Shown: positions 9,641-20,300 of the stretch, in pieces
Numbering within the stretch: position 1 is the first letter of the stretch
How the letters are laid out: every line of letters begins with the position of its first letter
From: Pogonophryne albipinna
Lineage: Eukaryota > Chordata > Actinopteri > Perciformes > Artedidraconidae
NCBI GenBank assembly: GCA_028583405.1
Contig: CM053250.1
Span: 42,248,283-42,312,282 of the forward strand
DNA: 64,000 nt
Direction: 5' to 3'
Translations under genes and position numbers: made by a program
The notes under the pieces: generated by a model
Told to the model about the DNA's origin: nothing
Database searches by the model: none
Seen by the model: only the letters and a program-made list of their open reading frames with translations

Positions 9641-11531
9641 CTATTCTGTGGGTACCACAGATGGGCAGACATTACAAAGAGCACAGCAAACTGTTACCAT
9701 CTTGTCAAGGGAAGTAGGTTGTCCTTGAGTGGCTGCTTGGCAAAGAGACAACGGGATGGTGCTCTGAAGGATGGTGTATTTGTTCCTGACCAGGCCAATG
9801 ACTCTTTCCACATGGATCCTGACGGCAGCGAGTCCCCTTGTGGATTCAAGTTCCAGTAGATGCAGCTGCTGCTTGCCTTTGGTGAATGCTGGTATTTTCA
9901 ACTGTGCATTATACAGTCCCACAGTGTCTTTCACATTGAAGCCTCTATCAGCAAGAACAACATCTCCTGGTGATCATTTCTCAAGATATGAGCAGTTTTC
10001 TGTAATGTACTTGTTGCTTGTGCGTCCCCCCCAGCCCTTTGACACAAAGGATGTAACACCCTGTGGTGTTATAGAAATGAGATATTTTACAGTGTTGTGG
10101 TGCTTGTAATAGGAGTATGTTTGTGCACGTGCCCTTAAATTCTTTGGCTTCTCTACAAACATTTCAAAACAGTCAATGATGGAAGTGCAGTTGCTAAAAT
10201 TATCCCTGAAACACATGGGCAGACTAACCTGAATTTGATCTTTTGAGGGCCAAAATATAAGTGGTGACAGTCTGACATACATGACATCTAAAGTATTGTT
10301 GAACATTCTGACAACACTGCTCTTAGACATATGAAAAATATAAACAAAAAAATATAAAGGTAAGTTAAGCCTCATTCTCAACAGTGTTAATAAAAAGCTA
10401 TGAAAGGGAGTCAGTCTTGGACCGGCTTTCACAAACCCAGACAGGAAGCCAAAAACAACCATCATTTTAGCATAGCTTGATAGGCCTGTTAGTTCCTGTA
10501 CCATCTCATCATTTCCTTTGAAGGCTTCTTCATTGAAAGACAGCACATTAACTTTGTCCTTAAGACAATTAACCTCAGCTCTTAATAGTGCACACTCGTT
10601 TGTCAATGCCTTGACTGTAGCTTGGCAGGCTGCATTTGAGCATGGTTCCACAATACCTGAGCTAAGAATGGCTGGAGTAACTGTGGTCATCTTTCACACA
10701 TTCTACCTGTTCAACTAAGGTGATGTCAAGCCCAGTGGCATCACTGGTGCTGGAAGGTGCCACATTCTCATGGTCACTATCAGGAACCAAAGTCTCAGTC
10801 CGTATCCTTTTCATCTGCTGAGTATGCTCAAATCTGCTGGTGGCATAGATGCTTCTCTGCCGCTGTCCAGCTGACGTGTGCGCAAACAGGCTGGGGATGT
10901 AGTCAGGACTCATGGGGTTGTCATTTTTTCTTCCTAAGCAGACAGAGGCAAACATGGTAGAATATTAATGTGTGTATAAGGCCTCCTAATAAGATAATGA
11001 CAAGTATTACGATCCTTAACTTAAGTAAAAGTAGCAATAATACATGTAATATAAATACACAAGTAATTTAAGGCATGCATTCAATAATATTGAGAACGGC
11101 AATTTCTTTCTCAGTTTTCTCCCAGAAATGTGTCTTTTATTCAAATGCAGTCGGTTTCAAGCGTAAAGGAACACAGAGCAAAACTAATGCAGTCCTTTCA
11201 AAACTGGGAATATTTTACTCGTGCTATGTTACCATTACACTGCTAACGGTAATTATTATTCGGCAACTGAATTATCTATGTTGAAGTATTTAGAAAACTT
11301 ATTTCTGACAAAAGAAGCTAAAAGATAACAATAAGTGAAGAGCTTACCGGAAACAAAGTGTTGACTACACAATCTGGAGTTAGATGTCGGCTGCCAGTGA
11401 TCCCTTCTGATGGCAGCCAGCCATTTATTACGACGGTCTAAGTCTTTGGGGATCGATACAAACTGTAGTCCGGGGTTCCTCTGGCAACTATTGTCACAGC
11501 CCACAGCACAACAAATCCCAGGCATATCCAC
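9641..11531 (-). pseudogene. ISL2EU transposase: THAP domain, coiled coil, DDE nuclease
   Basis: Read on -, exon 1 (11531-11348) encodes a THAP zinc finger beginning MDMPGICCAVGCDN, with the later C-x2-H in RLCSQHF. It ends at a GT donor. Exon 2 starts after an AG at 10933 and continues the frame as FVSG then RKNDNPMSPDY. A basic and coiled-coil stretch follows (ALLRAEVNCLKDKVNVL). The DDE domain has its first Asp in SIIDCFEMF, the second in VVLADRGFN and the Glu in VRIHVERVIG. It is broken by a one-base frame change near 10690 and a TGA at 9974-9976, both single events. Its job would be to bind the element's ends and move it. Confidence 0.8.
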
Positions 11532-11640
11532 AAACTTTATTATTCACGACGTGTCTTTCTCTGTTGCTTCCTCCGTGTTCTCTGTTGTTGTAATGACTTG
11601 CTGTGACCGGACACCAAAATGGCGGCGCTAGAATACAGTG

Positions 11641-14107
11641 ACGTCACGTGGTACCCATGAATAGTTTGTCTGTTCGCGTCTGTAGATTTCTCCTAAATTC
11701 ACCAAAAGTTAGCATTCTAACATAACATAAAGTCCCGCGACCGCTGTGTGCACCATGTCAACAGAGATATCGTTGGAAAGCTGTGTCTCTCCTGCACAAT
11801 CTCATCAGATCCAAATATGGTCATTTCCTTTATATCAGCAACCAATCGTGAAAGCACAAAGGCGTCTTAAACCAAGAAACGAAATCTCATTGGCTGGTGT
11901 CAATTTCTGACAACGTGATTCGTTCAGATGCGTCACGTGGTATGCTAAAACACTTCCTGGTTAGCTTTCCGCTAGAAATTGAAATCTCAGAATGGCGAAA
12001 AAAACGTTCACAGAGAAGACGACAACAATTGTCACTTGCACGAAGCAAGATTATACAAAAAACAAATGACACCGAACATGAAATACCTTCACGGAGTGCG
12101 GCGATGCGCAAGCTATCATCCAAAGAACAGGAGGGTTTAGCTTGCGCCTCACTGCAATCTTTAAAGGTCGTTTTCTCCAAATGAGTTTTTTCTCCTACTC
12201 TGAGTTCGAAATTTCAACTTCAGTAGCACGTAGAGACACCAAACCTTCCAGTTATATTCCTATCAATATTATGAAGGCTTTTACAGAAGGGTTTGTTCAT
12301 ATATCATTCATAACCTGAATTATACAACATTGTATACCTAAAAACATGGCGAAAATTGATATTTTAGGGCTGTTGACAGTATTTTCTGATTTATGGAGTG
12401 ATAAAAAGAGATATCCAATATCCCTTCTGTAAAAGCCTTAGATACTAATATGACTACAAAATGAAACAAGAATTTTGAACCTGGCTTTATCCAAAGTTCA
12501 GATTTCGATTCCTGAAATGTGTTAAAATATGTGCATATTTAATGAGATCATGGATAATTTGCATATTTAAACATGCTATTTCAGAAAACTTGTAATACAA
12601 AAAACAATTGCCTTATTGTAAGTAATTAACTGGAGAAATTTCTAGCTGATACCTTTAAGTTAAAAAAATTACCCTATTCACCTGGGGTGTCTCGCCTTAA
12701 ATTAATAAAAATGTAGGCGGAGCTTAGCATGAGGATTATTTGTAGAACAGGTCCACCCGGATATGTGTGCAACATTTCAGGTCATTTGGAGTTACGGTGC
12801 GACTTTGTAAATGTATTCCGAAATGGGATTTTGATAGGTGGCGCTAGCGAGCACGTTGGAATATTTTAAATATTTTAATTTAACCCATTGACTCCAGAAT
12901 GTTGCAATTTTTACCGGTCCTGGCATCCGTGCAAAATTATACAACTTTTGAAGCGTCCTAAAGGCCTCAAAAACAGGAAATATGATTCCTTATAATAATA
13001 ATACCACCAATAACAATAGGTTCCTCGCACTTCGTGCTAGGACGCCGTTGGGTCTTAGCGCTCCGTGCTCGGGCCCTAATAATATAAACATCTAAGTTTT
13101 TCGTGCCCCACCACTTTTGTACATATAAAAACGCCGCTGCCCATCACAGGTGGGTGATATTAAACTGATTGGCCAGCAGCATTATGCCAAAAATATTCAT
13201 ATTGTTCATTTGTCCATCGTATGCTTGTTGGTTAGTTTTAAATGACATAATAATTTTTTGCGGTCAATATTTTCGAAATGTTTGTTGTTATGTTAAGAAA
13301 AACAATAGTGTGGTGCAGTGATGACGTATTTTTGGAGGCTGATCTTGAAGTTAGCATCGCAAATGCTAGCTGTGGCTATGTTTGGCGTTATGACGTTTTG
13401 TAGTCTCATTTAGTCACTTGTTACGACCGCTGTTAAGACACAAAGAAGCTTCGGACATTCATGAGTGGGGTATTTACTGACGTCCAACAAAACCTAATAA
13501 TCTCTTCAGCTTGCGTTAACATACGACCTTCAGGCTTCTTACCAAAAACATGATCGATAAACTGTTGACTTGGACCAGGGGAAGGGAATTGGTCAAATGC
13601 ATTAGCTCATTCCTGCACCACTCTAAAGCAGTGATAACATTCACACAAATGTATTAAAACAATTAACCTTTTTCCTACAATATTATTGCTTTCTGTTCTT
13701 AAATCAAAGAATATGTAAATATATGACATTTCTGAGTAACTTAATAAAAGAAAACCTGCTATCCCTATCCTTTTTTGAGATGTCAAATTAATAAATGAAT
13801 TAATAAAACATTTAGATTGTTTGAATTTAATTATAAGAATTACAATTTTATTTTTCAAATAAAATCTATTCTGTAAGAAATATCATTGTAAAGTTGCTTT
13901 GATGTTTCACATTGGCAATGAAAGTTAGTTTGAAGTTTACTTTATTTTGTCCAGTCCATGAAAATAGCTTATACGGTTGTTGAGTCCTTGTGTTAAATGT
14001 TGTTTTATTAGCTCAATTTGTATTTATTTTGTTTCTCTGTAAAGGGTCTTTGAGCACCTGTAATAGTGCCTGATAAAATAAATTATTATCACACGTTGTC
14101 CCCTCAG
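11641..14107. other. Non-coding, repeat-rich, AT-rich sequence
   Basis: No gene is recognised. There is a hairpin with 18-bp perfect arms at 12274-12291 and 12422-12439. A block at 13018-13075 (cctcgcacttcgtgctagga) matches a phrase common at the ends of fish repeats. 11897-12184 is open on both strands, which argues against a real protein. The part just before 14108 is sntb2 intron with a usable acceptor (ccctcag). Confidence 0.45.
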
Positions 14108-14318
14108 ACTGCTGGAGCTGCACTCCCCAGACGGGCAGCACACGGTGGTCCTGCGCTGTAAGGACGGACCCTCGGCCAGCTCCTGGTTCACGGCCGTCCA
14201 CACCAACATCGCCGCTCTGCTGCCTCACACCCTGGCTCACATCAACGCTTACCTGGGGACAACATCTGCGGCCTCCACACACCCCCACCTCAAACACATC
14301 GGCTGGCTGGCTGAACAG
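14108..14318 (+). CDS. sntb2: sntb2 exon: end of split PH1 domain
   Basis: Acceptor ccctcag and donor CAG|gtatat. It encodes LLELHSPDGQHTVVLRC through HIGWLAEQ, including the Trp of the PH C-terminal helix (SSWF). The first base completes a codon from an unseen exon. The exon ends on a codon border. Confidence 0.9.
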
Positions 14319-17300
14319 GTATATCAGGACGACAGCTGCATGCTATTTTACAGGTCGTTATCATTTTCAGTTGCATTTACTCAAATGTGAAACTTTAAGT
14401 GACTAATTTCACGAGCAGATCATATCTGTTGCTTATTAATGCTATTCCACACATAACGTTCTCTTTCACATCCAGATCAAATGTGGCTGATATCTGGTAA
14501 ATGAGCTTTGCAGCCGGTGTCTGCACTTGACCAGAGATTACTGTATTAAACATCTAGCCTCTCGTGCTATGATGGTGCTACAGCTGTTTGAAATGCTGAA
14601 CATAAAAAAAACTGTAGATCCAACACTAGATGTTACTAAAACCACACCTTTACTTTTTTCTCTAATATCTACTCAAATAGATGCTTTGTGACATGCATTT
14701 TTAAGATTCAATACATATCAAAGTAATTCATATATCCTCGAACATTCGGTCAAAGTAATCACACTAAAGTATTTTATCCAACCCAGTCTCACGGCATTTC
14801 GTGTTATAGTCACAACATTTAATCTTTTTTTCGTGTCACACAGAACGATTTTAAAAGTAATGTATTTCTATTGGTAGTGTGTTTCATGCCTGCAACACGT
14901 CTTTTTGTCCGGTCGGGTCTTGGAAGAGCTGTGTGGTTGATAAAAACATGTTCTTACTCAATATCAAGCCACGATTATTGTTTTTATTTTAATTCGTATA
15001 ATGTCGGACTTTTTTTGCCGTCCGCAACGAAAAGAAATGTGTCTCAGAGCCTCAGAATACTGAAATCTGTATTTTTTAAATCTTTTTTTCGGTAATTAAT
15101 GGCTTATTCTACATAACCATATTCTACAAGTAATAAGCCATTAGTTGAGAGTTTTTCCTCAATAACCCTCTAATTGGTGCTTATTTATTGCAAGTAAGGA
15201 ACTTATTGTACATGAGTTTTGGTCTTAATATGCGCTGCCCAATATGGGCCTAATAAGGCAGAAGTACCACAAGAATAGTAATTCTCCCATAATAACACTT
15301 AACAAATATGATATATTCTTATGGAACAAGACATGAAACTATAAGTGTTAATTAAGTCTAAACAACTCAAAATTAGCTATTTACATCTAAGAACATGTTC
15401 CCTATTTTAAAGTGAAGTCTTGTTCATAACCAATAAGCTAGTAGTTTGACTCTAATTAGGTATTTCTATCTAAGAATATGTTCCCTATTCTAAAGTGAAG
15501 TCTTGTTCATAACCAATAAGCTAGTAGTTTGACTCTAATTAGGTATTTATCTAAGAATGTGTTCCCTATTCTAAAGTGAAGTATTGTTCATAACCAATAA
15601 GCTAGTAGTTTGACTCTAATTGACCTGAACAGGTTCCCTATTCTAAAGTTGCCTCCTCTTCACACTAAGTAAATACATTATAGCACACAACTACTGAAAT
15701 TAAACTAAACAGTACATGAACAAAGTAGGCACACGTTGAAATATCAGTTTTATTAATGAACCACTAAAGAGAGGTTCAGACACATCCCAAAACATGTCAA
15801 GTTTCTCCAAGACTGAGGACACATATACAGCCTGTACTTTTGAATAAAAACAGATTTTTAACAGAGTTTATGTATTTGTGATCATACTGTGTGACCTGCC
15901 TGTATGTTCTTACACAATAGGTGTACTGTTCTCTCTCTGTGTTGTACTGTCTCAGTGTGAACAACATAGATTAAACAGCCAGCCAAACTCTTTTGAGAGC
16001 CAGGGAATGAGCAGCCATGCTCCTTTATTGACTTATTTGCAGTCCACTGACATTCAAACGGAGTGAAACTATACAAAAAGAAGTTACAAGGCATTTAATG
16101 GTCTCATACATGCAAGTGTAACACACACAGATTAACATATAGGACCGCTAAGTGTAAACAAGGTAAATATAGCTAATGCTAGCTGTACAATAAGCATGTA
16201 TACAGGCTAGTATGGCTAACGCTAGCATGTATGCTAACGCTACCGTGTATGCTAACGCTAGCGCTAATGCTAACGCAAATGCTAGCGCGAATGCTAACGC
16301 ATTTTCTCATTGACATCTCCACATGTCATCACATAAACACAATACATGTTACTAATATTAGCTTTGTTCGTTATTCTCGCATAGGAGAGAAGCTTAGGAT
16401 AAATGAGACCAATGGAGTCTCTCGCATAAGGTTCAAATGGGTACTTTAATTAAAATGGAGCGGTAATGTTACAAGCAGAGATATGGTTCAGAGAGAAAAC
16501 AGCTGTGTTCTCGGGGTCTCGAGAGTCAAAGAGCCCGCGAGAAACACGCACATCAGCTCCTTAAGTATCCTCCGATGGCTCCTCCTCATGTGCCGGTTGG
16601 CGCTGCTGGGGGCCGGTGTCGGTACCATGGCCCTTTCTCATTTCATCAAATCCCCCTCCTCGACTCCTCGGTCCTCCGGTAGTGACCCGGAAATGAATTT
16701 CAGCGCGCCATGTTGAAGGACATCTCATTTCTCTAAATGCACTTCGAGGACCGAGCATCGAGCATGAGGAGGCTCTCTGGGGGAGCTCTAACCGAGGATA
16801 CACTGATGGGTCCTCCACGGCTCCTTCGTGGATGCATTTCCGGCAACAGAGATGTTTCAAAGAGTCGTGACGCACGGCCGGACTTATCTCAGCCAATGAC
16901 AGCTCTGCATGCATCCCCTGGATATTATTGTATTAACTGTTTTCATCGCGACGCGATGTTTCCAGAGAGAACAGCTGTGAGGTCCGTGCAGAAAGCAGAG
17001 CAGTGTGTATAATATATATCACTCAGTATAACAGGCCTACTCTCTTTATTTGCTGTAGTTTAGTAGATATCTACAAACAAAGAGTCCATATTTTTCTAAA
17101 ACCATTTAGTGCTTCACATAATAAAATACACAACGGCTGTTAGGCTGTTAGCTGTAGGTGCGTGTGTGTGGTACAGTGTGTGCGTAGATGCAGCGGACAG
17201 ACAGGTCTCAGTTGGTTTGGTGTCCTCTGCTTACTTTTAATACTTGTAAATAAAACTTTTGGCCCGTAATTTATTTTCCTCATTGTAGCGACCAGAGAGG

Positions 17301-20300
17301 GGGGGGGGGTATATCCAGTCTCTGATAGTGTTACGTTATTATGAGAGTGCTCTGTTTGATTCTGAAATTGTATATATATGTATATAAATATATACATATA
17401 TATATATATGTGTGTGTGTGTGTGTCCGCATCTGTAGCCTGTTATTGTCTCATTATACCGCACTGTGAATGAATCAAAGTAAATATATAAGTGGTCATGA
17501 ACACATCTGTCCATCAGACAGAGGGCTGCTGTGCCTCCTGTCATCATTAATGGACGTCTCTTTAAAATGACCGCTCAGAGGAGAGGAGTTCTCATTTCTC
17601 TAACTGCCTGCTGCTTCCCCTCCTCTCTCCTCGGCTCGCATCTCCTGTGGGCGGGACTAAGTCTCGAGGATAGGAGTCGAGGAGGGGAGTCGATGAGGGG
17701 AGTTAGAGAAATGAGAAAGGGCCCATATGTGTTCGGGGTGTCGGTACCATATGTGTTCGGGGTACCATATGTCTTCGGGGTCCGTCTCTTACCAATGACG
17801 TCACAACGTCAATGACGTCACGCATTGTGATTTTGCGATTTCCCCGCAGGCTAGGCAGTCAAGAATATTCTAATTAGCTTCGGCTTGATGTGGAGATGTG
17901 ATTTTATGTGTTGTTTGTCTCCCAACTCCTCTCCAAAGTTGAGATATGTAATAAAATACTCAGGGGAGTTTCCTGAATGTTCATGCCTAAAGCCAAGCAC
18001 TAGGCCCTGGGTAAATTAAGAGGCTGATCTGGGGCACTTTTGTCCACTTTCCCTGGTGTTAGAAACTCAAGTCAGAAATCCCTGGAATCGTCTCAGAGAG
18101 TAGATGATCAGTGGTGCCTTGTTTTTACTGAAACATGATGTATCGATGTATATTTCCATTAGGGTTGCCAACTTCCAGAAATGGAGAAACGGGACACATG
18201 GAGGTGTGTCCCCCGCGCGCGTGCGCGCGAAGATTTTCGGGTTTCTGGCGGATTTAGTTTAGTTTGTGTTGCTCGCTTGTGCATTTCTGTGCCAGCATGC
18301 TGTTTCAGGTCGTTTTCTCCACCGTGACCTATTGAAAACTCCCTCCGACACAAGGTGCAGAAGACCCGAGACAGATCTCCAGTCACGGGCTTTACCCAAC
18401 TGTGTTTTTCTTCCCACTGTTTGTTGTAAGACACAAGTCTTTTCTTTTTAGAAGGGCCAGGGTCCAGAACCACATCCTCTCTCTCTTCTCCTCTTTCATT
18501 ATCACCTCCTCCACCGGCAGCGCTCATTTTCCCACATGACTGAACAGGCTGACATGCCACACAAACAATGATGCTGCGCCCGCGGCCCACCGGAGAAAAT
18601 CTCACACACACACACACATACACACGTGCGAGCATTGTGCCTGCCCTGTCAACATTTTCACACGCTAGGAGTATGGGAGTACTTCCATTCGTTTCGTCTT
18701 GGTCTGTAGATGTGATTTGATGTGTCGTGTTTCCCCCAAAAATAACAATCGACAGTGTAAACATAATTATGTAAATAACCCAATTTGTGTTCTGTGAAAC
18801 GGGAAAGAATTTTACATTGTTTTTGTTACTTTCGTTGCAGTGTCTTAAAGGTAATTTAGGTTAACTTCCTGTTTGAAGTTGTTGCTATGAAAACAACATG
18901 ACGGAGAAAAAAGTAATATCTTCTACATATAATAACGGACAAAGTAAAGAATGAAGTGTAGGCTATGTTTAAATGTTCGGAATTTGACCGTGTATGATGG
19001 TCCTCTTGAGTTGCCGTACAACCAATGCCGTACAGCCACTGCTCCGTTTTCGGAGACTTTGCACACGTTTTTCACAAACATTTTCACACGCTAGGAGTAT
19101 GGGTGTACTTCCATTCGCTTCGTCTTGATGCCGTCTTTGCCCTCGAGCACCCTTGGGTAAATTACCGTACAGCCAATCACAATGCGTGACGTCATTGGTA
19201 AGAGGACCCCGAACACATATGGTACCCCGAACACATATGGTACCCCGAACACATATGTTACCGACACCGGCCCTCCTCTCGTCTTCAATGTCCGTTGTTG
19301 CATGTTGTTGCGCATAACAGAGGACTCAGCCATTGTACATTCAATTCATAACTAAACACGCCTTTTCTCCTCATATTCTCTTTCATAACTTTTCATTTAT
19401 TGCATTTTAACGGCTGTAATTTGTTACTTTAATAATACTGGAAATACTTCACGACAGTTATCATTTACGGTAGTTCCGGATGTTGTCATATGCTACCCAC
19501 GTCTGTAAACAAAACGTATTAAAATAAACTGTACCTTCATTTAATATTCAGCAATAATAATATCTCAACGTCTATAGTTGTAGTGTTAAAATCAGTAGGT
19601 TTCGGTGTGCAACACTCTGTATGCATTCACATTCACCTCTGTAGGATAAGGAATATTAGCCACATGCTAAATGCTAACCGGAGATGAAGGTTTTTCAGAA
19701 TAAAAGCTTGGCATTAAGATTGTGCGAGAACTTCTGGTTTTTCAGAATAAAACAGCATTTAAGCTGACGGTATGTTTAAACTAAATTATGCCATAAAACA
19801 TTGATTTTAATTTCTAACACTAATCCTTACAGAATAAGTGTAAGGCTCACACTTACACTTACAGTCATTGCTTTCTGACGGACTTGACCCTCTTCAGGCT
19901 GCATAGGGAAAATTAGTGGCAGTGTACTCATGGATGTCTACTGGTCTACTGCCATTCTATTCAGTTCACGTTCTCCTACTTCCTGTAACCGGTTTCCTGT
20001 CTAACCTTCAGTACAAATTTTAAAAAAATATATATGTGCAAATAGGAAACATACAGGTCAATATCACCTTGCTTATTGGTAGCAATACCCCAAAACATAT
20101 TATAAGATATAAATACCTAATTTTGAGTTATTCAGACGCAATTAACACTTATAGTTTCATGTCTTGTTCCATAACAATAGATCATATTTGTTAAGTGTTA
20201 TTATGGGAGAATAACTATTCTTGTGGTACTACTGCCTTAGGCTATTAGGCCCATATTGAGCAGTGTATATCAAGACCAAAACTCATGTACAACAACTTCC

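Larger units (their letters stand above)
8930..11640 (-). mobile_element. ISL2EU-type DNA transposon (THAP/DDE transposase plus YqaJ nuclease piece)
   Basis: A THAP-DDE transposase on - and a YqaJ-like nuclease fragment on + face each other. This pairing is characteristic of the ISL2EU (IS4EU) superfamily in animals. The left border is set where homology to the neighbouring repeat stops. The right border is approximate, near a TGACGTCAC palindrome at 11639-11647. Terminal inverted repeats could not be confirmed by eye. The nuclease is N-terminally truncated and the transposase has one frameshift and one stop, so the copy is probably inactive. Confidence 0.7.

Noticed and set aside
11887..12184. 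Open on both strands, about 96 codons
   Set aside because: Dual-strand openness in AT-rich repeat sequence; no motifs.
15387..15635. CRISPR-like array
   Set aside because: Units are contiguous near-identical 82-mers without unique spacers, in a vertebrate genome.
16561..17012. Open frames on both strands near the inverted-repeat nest
   Set aside because: Made of repeat arms seen again near 17.6-17.7 kb; no domain.
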